This document shows, one piece after another, positions 1 to 31,520 of a stretch of 64,000 nucleotides of DNA. Each line of letters opens with the position of its first letter. Position 1 is the stretch's first letter. The notes below the pieces were generated by a model. The model had not been told where the DNA came from, did not search any database, and saw nothing but the letters and a program-made list of their open reading frames with translations. Position numbers and translations under genes: made by a program. The stretch is from Branchiostoma lanceolatum (taxonomy: Eukaryota; Chordata; Leptocardii; Amphioxiformes; Branchiostomatidae): positions 18,192,734 through 18,256,733 of the forward strand of contig NC_089738.1 in the NCBI RefSeq assembly GCF_035083965.1, in the 5' to 3' direction.

Positions 1-1035
1 CACATGATGAAGAATTCGGGGCACAAGGATACAAGGATTTTGAAGGCTTGATGCTGACGGCAAGTTTGAACCAAATTTCGACAAAACGTTAAAACGTCAT
101 GGGGTGGGATAACATATTTCCTGTGCATTTCATTACAGCGCATTTATGGTGTAAGTATGACGCATCTCAACTGCCAATGTTCTTCATGGCGCAGCAGTTA
201 TGATGTCTTCGGTGATTCCGCAGCACCTCTGACATTAACGGGATGTCGCCGTGATGGCAGTTCCTGTCAGTGGGAGGACATCTCACTTGTCTGCACTTGA
301 AAGGGATGGCATTTGGGGGATGATAGTCTTACACATGCAGCTCAGACGCCCTCCCAAAACTTATCCCTAATGCAGAATATCAGTTTTTGTATTCAAAACA
401 GACAAAAATCAAGTGAATTGTGAATCGAGAAGAACTTGTATGATTCTTGAATCTGTACATACTAGTATACATCAGTCATTGTAGATGTAGTTACTTAACT
501 ACCGCATCCTTATATCGCAGTTATGTAATTATACAGCATGATCACCATGAGCCATACTTAGCTTTTAAGAGCATAAACGTGCACCAAAGGTCTTTTCTTC
601 ATTCGTTAACAATTGTAGAGTGTTCTCCATTTTCTCTTCTGGACGAATTTGTTTTCCCACCACGTTTCGCCCATCTGTTTCGTCCACAACATCAACTGTT
701 TATGCCACCATGAACCTAGAATGGTATCTAGCACGGCGGCATCCTGAAGGCAGAGAGGAATCTATCAGTGTCGGACGGACGTGAGGGTCTGTATGGGGGG
801 ATATGGCAGGGCCCAAGGGGGATGGCGGTTACAGGACCGGCTGGCCACTACATTTTGACTAGGAGCGCGATTCGTCAGGCTAGTGTAGTCCCGGCCAGGA
901 CCGAAGTCACAGATTTGTCCTGGTGGACTGCCGGACACCGGAAGGGTAACTCTTCGTGTTCTCACGATTAGTTCGCAGCACATATTTGTAACCAGGTCCC
1001 GCGTTGATTTTAAGTTCGTGTTAAAAACTTCCATG
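1..1035. other. No gene recognised
   Basis: No exon with plausible splice sites and no recognisable protein motif was found. Short open frames here have no family resemblance and no coding-like composition. Confidence 0.5.
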
Positions 1036-1039
1036 GCCC

Positions 1040-1215
1040 CGGCCGCGACCACAAATAGCCCGGTATAGCCGCCGGGCGTCCCACGGGCCCACGTAGGGGT
1101 AACGCCGGGAAGTGCAAAAAAAAAACCCTGGCCGCGACCACAAATAGCCCGGTAGACACAGGGTGTCACACGGGGCCACGTAAGGGTCATGCCGGAAAGG
1201 GGGAAAAAAAAACAG
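1040..1215. repeat. Two tandem copies of a GC-rich repeat
   Basis: Two adjacent copies of about 88 bp (1040-1128 and 1130-1215) begin with the same 25-base GC-rich block and each ends in an A-run. The A-run suggests a retroposed, SINE-like origin on the + strand. The copies are diverged in the middle. The overlapping open frames at 765-1227 on the minus strand are translations of this repeat and are not treated as genes. Confidence 0.6.
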
Positions 1216-2321
1216 CCCCCTTATCATGAACTACCCGGCAGGACCCCCTTTTCAAATTGTGACCGAAGCATTACTTCCTGTATAAGACGCCTCTTCAGGC
1301 GAAATGAATAACACAAGTCGGCAAAAATAGAGTGAATGATCTGCGAGAACTGTTCACCAGCCAAAAGTCTTCAGAATAAATTGTTCGCGAGAGAGACTCC
1401 TTCAGGCGAACCTGCCGACAGAATACCGCAATATTGAGCGAGGCACAGATACAGACTAATAGTAGTAATACCTCACTCACTAAACCCTATCATCCACTCG
1501 TAGCCGACAAAATTACACCCAGACGAATGGTTTGCTTTCTGAACCAGTAAGACCCCCTGCCCTTCTTCGGGGCGGAGAAATTCTTCACCGACGTCTGAAA
1601 TTACTTTCTTATCCCCGTTCTCAGGCTGTGGGCTATCCCAACATTTGGAATGCTTCTGTGCTATCATGGCCGGGCCACATTTCTCTCTTTATCCCAGGGT
1701 CGTTATCCTATTTCAGCAATTCTCAGGTCTCTATATTCACCGGTAAACAAGTGGTTTAAACATGAATCTTTCAAACACACCGTCTGGCTTTCTTCATGCA
1801 TCTAGCTTCACAAACATGGCGTTTAACTCAAGAGGCTGCCCATCAATGAAGTTCACCTGCAGTGTGAAGACCGTCAAGTTTGTTGTATTGTTTGATGAGG
1901 TTCAAAACTGGTTTCTTTCACCTCGGCAGCACATGGAGGCTCCGGGCGATAACCCCAAATAACTCACCGTGATAAGGTCGTACGTCAAGATACAGAACTC
2001 ACCCACCCTACAACTATTAGTCACTCATAATTTATGTGATTTGCAACGGTGTGTCCTAAGTATAAATTTCCGTATAGTTGATATTCTAATGCATTTAGCC
2101 CCTTGTTGGGCATGAATATGCAATACTTAATTGTCATTGTCATTATATACGCACCGCACACGCCCTTATACGACACGTTCTGTCAAAGTGCTCAGTTCGG
2201 GTCAGTGCGCTGGTTAGATACAGGCGGCAGAAGCATGTAATGACGCCGCCAGAGAAATGGGCCGTAATCACCGGCCGGCGTCGCGAGGCTGAACGAAGCG
2301 CCCCTCAGGGTCCGCCATCTG
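1216..2321. other. No gene recognised
   Basis: I see no supported exon, RNA gene or repeat in this AT-leaning stretch. Confidence 0.45.
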
Positions 2322-4700
2322 CGCGAGCAATATCTTACCTCTGGCTCTGAAAAGAAAATGTTACACGTATATGGTCTGCGGGGAAATAAGTATCTTTCGG
2401 AAAGAAATGATCCGATGTTGGTGAACATGTTCTTGTTTCTATTACAAGCTCTTTAAGTATTGTTGTCTGTGAAGAAATGAATATGAGCAATATCTTATCT
2501 TTGGTTCTGAGAAGATAATGATACATGTACATGTATATGGTCTGCGGGGAAATAAGGTTCATTCGGAAAATAATAATTCGATGTTGGTGAACATGTTCTT
2601 GATTTTATTACAAGCTATTCAACCATCCTTGCCAGTGAAGAACTTTACATGATCAATATCTTACATTTGGCTTTGAGAAGAAAATGATACGTGTATATGG
2701 TCTGCAGGGAAATAAGCTTCTCGGGGAAAAAATAATTCGATGTTGGTGAACATGTTCTTGTTTCTATTACAAGCTATTCAAACATCCTTGCCAGTGAAGA
2801 ACTATACATGATCAATACCTTACACTTGGCTTTGAGAAGAAAATTTTACATGTATAGGGTCTACGGGGAAATAAGTTTCATTCGGAAAATATGTTCGATG
2901 TTGGTGAACATGTTCTTGTTTCTATTACAAGCTCTTTAAGTATCATTGTCTGTGAAGAACTATATGAGCAATATCTTACATTTGGTTTTGAGAAGAAGAT
3001 GATACATGTATATGGTCAACGGGGAAATAAGTTTCATTCGGAAAGAAATAATTCGATGTTGGTGAACATGTTCTTGTTTCTATTACAAGCTATTCAAGTA
3101 TCATATTATCTGTGAAGATATGGACGAAGCATCCCACAGGGTCTGTCCTCTGAGCGACCAAGACCCATGCTAAATTTCATTTCGGTTTGGAAGTTTTATT
3201 TCGAGCTGTTAGAAATACATTTATATGTAATGTACGCGAGCATTTTGTTTTCATATTTGGCTTTGAGAAGACGAAGTCAATATAAGATCGATGGGGAGAG
3301 ATATACATTGTATTTTTTTCGGTTGTGTCGTTCTTGTTTTATGTTTGAATATCTTTACTCGCAAGCTCGACCAAAGTTAAGTAGTAAGTATTGGTTAACA
3401 GATAAACAAAGCATTCCCCCATTCCGAATTCGTACAATCGATATCTGTGCAAGCAATTTCTTACTGATGGCTTTGAGACGAAAGAAAAGACAATGTCCTA
3501 CCATGATATAGATTTCATTTCACTGGTTGAAACATTGTTTTATTACGAGCTATTTAAATACGTTAACTATCTAATGAACCACCCCCAAGCCAGCCATCTA
3601 CACGAGCATTCAAATCTTACTTTTGGTCAGGTCAGTTGAGGACACCCTCAGATGCTAGCGCTTGCTCGGGAAGCGTGCTGGCTGAAAAATACTATATGGC
3701 CTCTGGGGAAATAATTTCTTTCAGTGGTTGTGTTATTGCAATTACAAGGTGTTTAGATCTAAGTATCCATATCTGTTGAGAAATGACGAAAACATCAAGG
3801 ACGAAAACCCCAAGGGTCAGACGTCGGAGCGAGCAATGTTGCTTCTGGGTTGAAGATGAAAAAAGAAAATATATTTTGGCCAAGTGGGTGATTAATTTAG
3901 TTTCGCTGGTAGAATCTTTAGTTCATAACGAGCCGTTTAAATACGTTATCAAATTAGATATCAATCTACTATCTAATGAACCGCCAAGCCAGCCATCCGC
4001 CAACTCAGCCGTCTGCACGAGCTTGCAAATCTTACTTTTGGTCAGGTCAGTCGAGGACACCCTCAGATGCTTACTCGGTAAGCCTGTTGGCTTTGAGACG
4101 AAGACAAATAATATATAGCCTATGGGGTAATAAATGTAGTTTCGGTGGTTGTGTTGACGTTCTTGCTTTCATGACAAGTTGTTCAAGTATGAGAAATGAA
4201 GAAAACATCACCGGGGTCAGACATCAGAGCGAGCAGCGTTGCTTTTGGCTTAAGAAGAAAAAAGAAAATAAATCAGGGCCGACTGGGAGATGAATTTCGT
4301 TTCTCTAATGTTGCGCTCTTGTTCTAATTACGAAGTTTATTTTATCTGTTAATACTAGTAGATGAACGAAGCATTCATTCATCTAGGGACATTTTATTTT
4401 TATTTACCCAGGGTCATTTCTTCTTGGTGTCTGCGCAAGCAATATCTTACGAGAAGAATATATGACCCACGGGGAGACAGACTTTCTTGCAGTTGTTGCG
4501 CTCGTTTTTATTGCGAACTGTCGAGATAACCTTATCTCGAAAGGAACTAAGTATCACCCGAGGCCGGCTATCTGCGAGCGTAATATCTTCCTTCAGTTTG
4601 AAAAGAACAAAATGTGGCCAAATCTTTGTTTTATTACAAGCTATTTGAGAAGTCATATCTATGAAGAAATAGGGACATACCACACATGGCTTACCATCTA
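2322..4700. repeat. Diverged tandem satellite, unit about 155-210 bp
   Basis: A phrase resembling GAGCAATATCTTAC followed by a TTTGG-CTTTGAGAAGA block recurs at about 2322, 2485, 2655, 2811, 2967, 3453, 3604, 3830, 4018, 4228, 4436 and 4577. The first five units (to about 3115) are close copies that also share a block around ATGTTGGTGAACATGTTC. Later units are increasingly degenerate and irregular in length. This is array decay from a homogeneous core. No coding function is seen. Confidence 0.75.
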
Positions 4701-4780
4701 TGATCGCATCGCAGCATTTTATTCATTCAGAGGAGAAATGCATTCCACAATGTGATCTAAATATCCTTTCCACGGGTATG

Positions 4781-5165
4781 TTATCGATTTTATCCTTCCA
4801 CTATCTGAAACAGGTTTATTCTATAGATCTAGAACAATTCCAAGCTCCCTGTTTATTTCTGCCCGATTTATCATTCCACTATTTGAAACAGGTTTGTTTT
4901 AAAATGATTCCAAGCTCTCTGTTTATTTTTGCTCGATTTATCATTCAAGTCAAGTCAAGACCTTTATTTTTCTTCGAAGTGCTTGTTCGGCCACATGGCC
5001 GCTTTTCAGCAAGGTCGAAGTGGAGGGGGGGGGCACAGGTAAGAAAGAGTTGAAACAAGGTTTATTCTAAAACGATACCAAGCTCTCTGTTTATCTCTGC
5101 TCGATTTATCATTCCCCTATTTGAAATAAAACAGTTCGAAGCTTTCTATTTATTTTTGCTCGATG
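4781..5165. repeat. Imperfect tandem repeat, unit about 70-80 bp
   Basis: Four to five imperfect units contain CCAAGCTCTCTGTTTAT, then GCTCGATTTATCATTC, then a TTTGAAACAGG block. One stretch (about 4948-5050) is interrupted by unrelated GC-rich sequence. Confidence 0.6.
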
Positions 5166-5976
5166 TAACAACGCTTTTTCGCGTGTTTATCCGCATTGGA
5201 GGCGACGCATTCATCATGCAGTGACCCCTGTCTGGGACGTGACACCGGGTTCACAGGTTGCATTCTGTCTCTATCACCCGGTGCCTTCAAGGGTTGGAGG
5301 AATGCCTTTTTGGAAGACTTCAGAGATCGAGCAAAAACGCTAGATACTCGGGGCAGAAACTGGGCTCAGATAGCGCACATAATCTCTCACACACTGGCTT
5401 TGCGCGCGCCCAAGTCAACCAAATGCGTCTGTAATGACAACCCTTTACGTCACCCCACTAGAATTGACCGATGGCAACCTTTAGAGGCCTTCCTTCCCTC
5501 CCGTGGTCCACGCAATCTGACTGGTACAGAGGAGAGCAGTAAGCACACGCTGGCGGGTTCAGCATACGATTATGCTGCGCTATCTATCAGCCGGCTCGCA
5601 CGCAGACACCAGACATCGCTGGGGTGTGTCCACCTGTCAGGGGAGAGCCTCTCTACGCTCTCAGGAGATAAGCCACGAGCTGACTTCTGATAGAAACCCG
5701 GTCCGGGACCTTCCGGTTGTCTAGGGTATTAATTTTTCCCCGCTACTGCCCCTCTCCGCCGATTCTGCTTGACCTGAACCGTCCATACACGCCGAAACGC
5801 AGCACATTGGCCGGCTGCCAGGCAAAAGCCGGTTTAGGCAGACGCAATATCGGAGACACACGGAGTTGCAGGGAAAGCGAAGCCGCATCCTGTTAGAGTT
5901 AACGTGCCCGGAAATTTCGGGCGGTGTCTGCGACAACAGTATAGCCCGCATTCTCCGCGCCAGGGTTTCGTCGTGA
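5166..5976. other. GC-rich stretch before AMMECR1, no assigned gene
   Basis: Base composition rises towards the AMMECR1 promoter and CpG dinucleotides become common. A 164-codon open frame (5196-5690) has no recognisable motif and no supported splice context, so it is not called a gene. Confidence 0.4.
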
Positions 5977-6179
5977 CGATATTGGAGCTGCGACGGCGTC
6001 AAGATTGCCGGGCAGGAGAAAGTGGACGTTCCCCCGCCGTTCGAGGTCGCCCATCTCTGTCTGCTGGTGGCGAAACTCTTCACCCTCCGCCCCCGGGAGT
6101 TCTCGCCGGAGGACATGCAGGAGGGAAACTACCCTGAGCCCGACCCCGCCGCGCCGATCAGGGTGGTCCCGAAAAGAAC
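5977..6179 (+). CDS. Candidate coding exon of unknown protein upstream of AMMECR1
   Basis: This frame is open from just after a TGA at 5974 to a consensus donor (GTGAGT at 6180). It has strong G/C preference at third codon positions and a protein-like composition, including a hydrophobic helix-like run LCLLVAKLF and an acidic stretch REFSPEDMQ. A candidate acceptor follows at 6295. The phases match, and the joined frame runs through 6296-6455 straight into the AMMECR1 ATG at 6456. It could therefore be a longer AMMECR1 N-terminus, the end of an overlapping upstream gene, or a 5' leader with an incidental open frame. No clear acceptor precedes it and the first in-frame ATG is at 6115. I do not recognise the protein. 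Confidence 0.35.
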
Positions 6180-6455
6180 GTGAGTCCTTCCTTCCGCCTG
6201 TTTAACATTCCGATACCGTTGCCCAATTGTGTGCACCTCCCTTCAAAATTTACCCTGCTCATCGATTCCTGTCTTGTTTTATTTTTCCGCCATAGCTATA
6301 CCGACATCCCCTGCGGTGGAGGAGTGCCCGGGAAGATCTCGCGAGACTTGAACCCGAATCCCGCGAGAGAAGATGAACCCTCGCGAGAAGAGCCGAGACT
6401 GAAGCGGCGGCGCGTGCGCACTGACTGGACCCCCAGCAGGGAGGAGGCTTCCGAA

Positions 6456-24555
<18,100 letters not shown>

Positions 24556-24966
24556 TGATGGCTGGCAGTCACATAGAGATGGGCAGTGAAATCATAACCA
24601 ATTTTTTTATGAAATGATGAAAACCCTTTCATTTTTTTTTATCGTCGTTGTTGTTACAGTGTTTAAGTTTTTAAGAGAGAGAGTTCTCCCAGAGTGGATA
24701 CGAAAGTTAACGGGAAGAATTAACTACCAGGTTCTGATGCCTGCTCAGTTAAAGTTTCGCACAGCTGACGCTTGTTTTTCATTTCTGTAGTAAGCTTGCA
24801 CTTTTCACAGTATTTTCATGAAATTGTAGACTGGCTTTTGTAAACGTTGTTTATACTTTTGTTTTGGCTTTCACCGTAGCATACATACAGCTATTGAGGC
24901 TTTCTGTTTGATATTTTTATGTTAGTGTTTCTTTAGATATATATCCTTGCCTAATGGAAGTTGCCC

Positions 24967-24972
24967 AATAAA
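24967..24972 (+). terminator. AMMECR1 polyadenylation signal (AATAAA)
   Basis: A canonical hexamer lies 412 bases after the stop codon, and no nearer AATAAA was seen. Confidence 0.5.
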
Positions 24973-27900
24973 GAAAGAAGGTTTGAATTTCGCTTGGTGC
25001 ATGTGCATCGAAATTGCCCAGTTTTCTCTAAAGTACCCAATGCAAACTACAGTCATGGCTTGCTTATTGACACAATCTTTCCCTTCAAAACTTGTGCAAT
25101 TCCCCTTGGTGAAAGCGCTTATGTGTTGGGTGAAAAGGTTTTGTCCATAGCGCAAATTGCTCATGACTGGTTTGCTAAAGTTTGCCGGAAAAACGATTTC
25201 GATGTTCTGGTTGCAAGTCTTGCTACATTTGCAGCCAGGAGTCAAATCTGTCTTCTGACCAACTTTGCACAATATGTGGGTCACCAAGTCACGACGAGGT
25301 CAAAGAGCACAGGTCAAAGGTGACCTTGTTCATATTGTACAAAGTACAACAGAAAGACACAAATTGTAAGAGCTGAAATTGCATGCAGTGTCCCAACATG
25401 CATGTGCCAGTTCATGGGAAGAAACTGTCCTCGGACATGTCCCTAAGAAAAAAGCTTATAATGATGAACTAAACGTAAGATGTAACAGTCAATATCATAG
25501 ATGGACAGTTACATCAAAATGTCCTGCACAAATTTAAAGCTATCAGTGCTAAATGGCTGATGAAGATCAAATCAGCCAAAACTGAAAAAAGAATTTCCCT
25601 TGAGTTAAATTAAGGAAAGCCCAAAAAACAAAAGAGGCTTCTTGTTAAAGAAAACGAAAGCATCGACATGCCTTACCAGTTTCTGAAATGTCTCTTGTGT
25701 TGCCATTTTGACTTTAACCTTCATTTGTGTTGTGAAGGTCAGACTTTCTCACCATCTATGAAAGTCTAACAAAATTTATTCAAACGACAGAGTGGAAAAA
25801 CTAAGACATTTCAGGTGACTGCGAAATGGCATGTTCTCCGAAAAAGAAAGAAAAACGCTGAAAACAAAGTTACAGCCAGTCGTCATGTAGAAAGCGACAC
25901 ATTTTGTTGCTCTCATTCTTCATTTTTACCGTTGCAACTACCTCCCAAAGTTTCTTTTTCCCTTTTTCTTTCCACACACCTAATGCAGTACATTTATACT
26001 GAACAGAGAAAATGGAAGTCATTTGAAGGATTCTTCTACATGGTTACTTTGAACTATGGATTGAGGAACTTGAAAATGTTAAGATGCTTTTTTATTTTCA
26101 AATGATATTATGAGAATCCTGACATGCAGTGAGAATGACTTATCATTGCTACCAATACAAAGATTTAGATATTTCTTTTCCGAAAAAATACCGAGTAACC
26201 ATAATGCAGAGGCCGCATAGCAGACAAAGACACAAAGGAGAGAGAAAAAACTTAAGGCTTTGTCTGTTTATGACTTTTACTTTTGAATGCAGCAGGCATC
26301 TCACCTGTTGTGCTAAGTTCTGGGAGAGAAGTTTTACGAAGGTGCTGATAAAAATTTCATTGCCCGACTCCGCTCTATGTGACTGTCCTCCCTTTGTGGG
26401 GGGGCGCATAGGTTAATGTACCATCATGTGGCACGGGCCTTGGGCCCAGGGACCACTCACAGGAACGCAGCGTCCACTCTAGCGAAATTAAAGTTTTAGG
26501 ACGTCTGATTTTTTCTTGATGAAAACTTAGCAGACACATGTGCTAACAGTTGTCTGTGAACAATGAATCTATTTCTGCGGAAGTCAATACCCCTTCAAAA
26601 AGGAAGCATTTTAAGTGAGTTCAAGTGACAAAAGTTGTGTTAACAAATCAAATGACAACCAAAATCGTCCGTAAAGTAAAGAAAAACTTGACAAATGTTA
26701 ACGAATGAAAAACTCTTTTGCTGTGATGCAATACAACTTGACAGAAAGCCTAAATTGTCAACCGGGTGCATTCTTCAAAGGTGCTCAGTAAACCAGTTAA
26801 AAAAATTAATGATCCTCCCTTCTCAAAACGAAAACACGTACAGTCGAATCTCCAATTCATTCTGAGTCCAACATTCTCAATAAAAACTGAGAAACCATCT
26901 CTTTCTGTAGAGAGATGTGTACATCATCAGCTGTGCATCAGCATTGATGCTTGCTGATGCTGGATTAATGAATCTCTTCCTGTGAGAGAGAGAGTTCCTT
27001 GCCCAACGCCCGTGGTACCGGTTTTGTATCCGATGGAATATTTATATTGTCCTGCAACTCAGGCCAGCCTGAACGCTGGCTCCTCTATTTTACCCTGTCC
27101 ATTTTCCACTTTTCTATCACGAGAAAATGAGACGCGCCGCAATGCCGCGCGTGACAAAAAAAAAATAACATCAAAAACATCCTAATAATAGTGGACGCGG
27201 GATCGCATTGAGTTCCATGATAATGTCAGTTACTACTGTTGACAATCTCATTGAAGCACACATTGAGGAAGATGTTAGCACCTCAATGTTGAAGCCTTTC
27301 TATACCACAGGCTTACCTCTAACGTCTATGAACGTGGGGTTCGGATTGCAGCAAATGCTTGCAACTAATGTCAACAGCAATCGTTAATTGCTATACGGTA
27401 ATTTCTGTTTTATTCTAGTGATAGCTTTGTTTAAGGCACTAGGTATGGTATGTAGTTTATTATTACGTAATGTTTTAAAGATTTTTAGACATTTTTTGTT
27501 ATATGGTGAACGATCGGTGGTAGTCACTTGTGCATTGAGCAAAATGTGCAATTAACGTTAGGTCTTGTGCAGATCGTAATTCTTATGCTGGGGTCGTTCT
27601 TGTCTCGGGGAAACTTCACCAAAACGAAGAGAGCTTTGCATTTATCCGATTTGTAATTCATGCAATTTTGTACAAGAAAAGCAAGAGCATAGACCACATG
27701 AAAGAAGAACCGAATAACAAAGTGCTGCATACTTTGAGAAAAATACATTGAAAGATCATGGTCAGTATGAAAAGCATTGCAGGTAAACTGTGTTGTTTCA
27801 AGCTAACATCGTTTCATCAGTTACTTAGAATATTGCAACCATCAAAAAGAGAAAAAGAGTACAGGCTAGAAAACTCAATGTATGGTCAGCTTAAGTACAA

Positions 27901-28824
27901 AACTCTATGCCCTCATTTGTCATGTGACTTGCCAGCTTCTCTGTGATTGGCTAGTTCCTAGCCAATCAAGGATTCTAAAGCTGTGGCTCTTTTCGAAGGA
28001 TCCATCTTGCATTGCAGGATAAATCATCACCCAAAATTCATTGCAGAGGTAGCCATCTTGAAATGGAATGACTTGACCTTCAACTATCATTCAGGCTCAG
28101 GCAATCACCCCTCTTTTCCGTTAATGGGTTGGTCCAACCTATCGGTAGGAACAAACCAACGCAAGCAAAGGGGTAGAAACATTTGACGTGGTGAAGTTTT
28201 CCTCAATTAATTCCAACTATGGGACCATATATTTTTTCCTCCAGTTTTGGCTAATTTTTATCGAGAATTTCTTCGTTTATTTTAGACTTATTTCTCTTAT
28301 CATTCTGTATTGGCTTATAAGCAATGTATCTACAATTATAGGAAGTAGTGATGTGTACATGCAGTAGAGTAATACGTAAAAAGTGCTGAAAAGTTGTTGA
28401 TATCAGCCAAGACGGACTCTCCGAAGACACTCTGAAGACAGTTTCATTTACTGCTCATTTCTACCATTGGGGTCATTTTTTACCATAGAAAAATCAGACT
28501 AATTTTACTTGAAAGAGTGAGTAAAACGTGTTAGCATGCTCGAGAAACTGTTACCAGCTCAAAATGCAGGCTGTACCTACAGACTTTTGAGGAAAGATCT
28601 GGATTTTACACATGTACAATGTGTGTAATGTAGAATATGCATCACATGCTTTTTCTATATGTAATATTTTATATAGGCCAGAAACATGCCTATTCAGTTG
28701 GCATCAGCCTAGAGAGACTGAGAGGTTTTGAGGCCAGGAAGAACTGAAGCCATCATGCTTCCAGTGTTATTCCACTGTAAGTCCTCGAAGCTTTATGAGG
28801 AAATAGCGTGGTCTTTGATACGTT

Positions 28825-29341
28825 GATGAGGGTTAGACATCCAGGTAATGAGATATGCCAAATAGTAGTTACTCAAGCAACTGGGTATGGTTTTGGAAAC
28901 AGAAGTTACAGGTAGCATCCACTACTTTTCATCAGTTACACTGAGCAAGATTTGTCTATCTACAGGTTTTAACCAGAAACTATGAATTATGCTAGCATGG
29001 TCTTTGATTTTGTTGTGCAACAGCTGCATATGAAAAGGAAGAAAGTGGGTCAGATAAACTCTCTGGTACTTTTGACCAATTGCTGATGTTACATTTCCGT
29101 AAGGTCATGTGTGTCAAGCAAGCAATGATAACATGTCTATGGTCCTACATATTTTGTAATACAAAACAAACCAAGCAACGGGAGGAATTCTCAAAGGCGT
29201 CAGACCTTTCCTATATCAGTGACTTGAAATGTTGAAAGATAGTTCATGCTATTTGAAATATCTTACTCTTTGGAGAATTTTTCCAGTTGCTTGATTTATT
29301 TTTTATTACCAAATGTTCTACCTGGATATCTAACCTTCATC
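28825..29341. mobile_element. 517-bp element with 23-bp inverted ends
   Basis: The left end GATGAGGGTTAGACATCC (28825) pairs with the right end at 29319-29341 at about 20 of 23 positions. The interior contains the AGTTACTCAAGC-AACTGG motif. That motif recurs near 14830, 18555, 50745, 57945 and 61560, marking an abundant dispersed family. No transposase frame. Confidence 0.55.
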
Positions 29342-29807
29342 GATGAATCACCGTCACGATCTAGAAAAACTGCAGTCTACTGGGTCAACCAAAATATTTT
29401 ATGCATATCTTAATATGTTTGATTCACAAAATTAAGGTATCTACTATGAAACGAAGGACTGTTGTCACAGTGTCTTCGGAGACGTCCGTCCTTCTTGACG
29501 ATTTGTTCTTGGTGTGGAGACTATTGGAATAATAAAGGACTTGGATGTGGTGTAAGCTATCGTAGGGAGTATTGCATGTAGAGGGTGCTGATGCTGTAAG
29601 CTAGCTAACTGTACCATGGCTGTGACACGTGGAGTTGTGTACAAAAAGAGAGACTTTGCTGCTTGATGTTTTAATGGTCGGTGAAGGCGAGAGGTGACCG
29701 AGATTCCGAAGTACCAAATTTTAGGTTGTTTTGTGTTTCTGATAAACCGCCTCAAGGCGTAACTCAACGGTTTCATGCTGTTTGTACACATGTACAAGCT
29801 GCAGAAG

Positions 29808-29895
29808 ACCGGACTGTAAGGTTTGATCCACTCACACCGGGATGGACCCCTGCTCTTTTTAATTAGTGCATTGGGTTCTGTAAAGTGCTCGAGTT
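29808..29895 (+). repeat. SINE-body fragment
   Basis: It matches the block at 15940-16025 (GGACTGTA, TTTGATCCACTCACACCGGG, then a GGACCC...CTCTT stretch). Confidence 0.45.
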
Positions 29896-30939
29896 GGGGC
29901 TAACTGCAAGAACAACTTGCCACCAAATTTTACAGTCTGCCTCAGTACATGTAGCTACTGACATATGACGATCACGATGATATTGATTAATAAGATTTGT
30001 TACTTGCATTTTGGGCCTAGTGGAACATTGTGCAGCAAGTTTCCTTGTGGAATCTCTGTGACCTGCCGTCAGAAGGTGCTACACAGACTTTGGTAACGAG
30101 AAACACTGTTAAGTAAAAGACACATTGACATACAGCCGTGGATGTTCCCACCATACTATACCAGCCTGTCGAACCTAACACCTTATGTTTATTGTAAGCA
30201 GACACGCATGGACTGGGAGATATGTTGAATTTTGGTGTGGCTTTAATTGTGTTCTGACCACAGACTCCAGAGATGGTCATCACTCTTCTCTGAGGACCCT
30301 GTTTGGTCATGTGATCAAATCAGGTGGCTTTGGTATTGTAACTCAGTGCCTGTAGGTGTTGTCAATGACAAAATGCCACCAAGAGAGTGGAAGATGTGTT
30401 CACATCTAAGTGGCATAGCAAGGAAAGATCAAACACAGAATAACCACTTTTGATACTATTCTGGCACTGTATTATACTACAAAAGCCGCCTCTATGATCA
30501 CATGACTTCAGTGATGGGTGACCATGACTTTGGACTGCAGATTAAAACAAAGAGCCATGCTAACTACAGTATATCTTGTACTTTATGTTTGTCGGATGTA
30601 ACGTTACCTACCAGGCTTGCAGCAAAAAATGCTGGACAGAGCCAACTAGGGACCAGTGCCTACTCACACCATATTTGGATATTTGACCTCCAAAGTGACC
30701 CCTCGTAACCTTTGTACTTCAATCTGTAGATGGTGTCTTGTAGTGTTTACCACTCACTGATTGTTTACGTTATGTATTCTCTACAAACAATAATAACAAA
30801 TGTTTCAAAAGATTGCAACATATGGCATCGCGTCTTATTTCGACTTTTTACTGATACCTAGAATTAAATACGAGCTTCTTTTCGTTTGCATATTTAGGAA
30901 CTTAACAATGGCCAACCAGAAATCACAAACTAACAATGC

Positions 30940-31520
30940 TGCCCTGTCCCTGGTGCTGAATTCCATTCACATTGATGCTGCCACCCCTGTCCTTGGTGCT
31001 GAACGACACCCACATTGACACTGCCGTCCTAGTGCTGAAAGATATTCACACTGACGCTGCTGTCCCTGGTGCTGAATGACAACCACACCAACACTGTCAT
31101 CCCTGTCCTTGGTACTGCATAACACACAACACTGCTGTCCCTGGTGCTGAATGACATTCAAACTAACAATACTGCCATGTCCCTGGTGCTGAATGACATT
31201 CACTCTGACACTGCCATCCCTAGTGCTGAGTGACACACAGACACTGCCATCCCTACCACCCCTGTCCTTGGTGCTGATTGACATTCACACTAACAATACC
31301 GCCCTGTCCCTGGTGCTGAATGACATTCGCACTAACAATACCGCCCTGCCCCTGGTGCTGAATGACATTCACACTAACAATACCGCCCTGTCCCTGGTGC
31401 TGAATGACATTCACACTAACAATACCGCCCTGTCCCTGGTGCTGAATGACATTCACACTAACAACACCGCCCTGCCCCTGGTGCTGAATGACATTCACAC
31501 TGACACCACAGTATTGTTAA
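30940..31520. repeat. 42-bp minisatellite, open on both strands
   Basis: The 42-bp unit contains CCTGGTGCTGAATGACATTC followed by ACACTAACAATACCGC. It is well ordered at 31262-31500 and more irregular at 30940-31260. Because 42 is a multiple of three and the unit lacks stops, both strands show long repetitive open frames. There is no start context or splice evidence for translation. A second block of the same repeat lies at 35664-35845, inside the first lectin gene. Confidence 0.85.

Larger units (their letters stand above)
24973..30935. other. Intergenic, no gene recognised
   Basis: About 6 kb with scattered short open frames but none with motifs, coding composition or paired splice sites. 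It contains the inverted-end element 28825-29341, a SINE-body fragment near 29808-29895, and a short hairpin with paired ATTGG/CCAAT motifs (about 27944-27968). Confidence 0.5.

Noticed and set aside
765-1227. Minus-strand proteins of 68 and 141 residues
   Set aside because: They are translations of the two-copy GC-rich repeat at 1040-1215.
5196-5690. A 164-codon open frame as a gene
   Set aside because: No motif, no splice partners, weak start context; the open frame is plausible by chance in GC-richer DNA.
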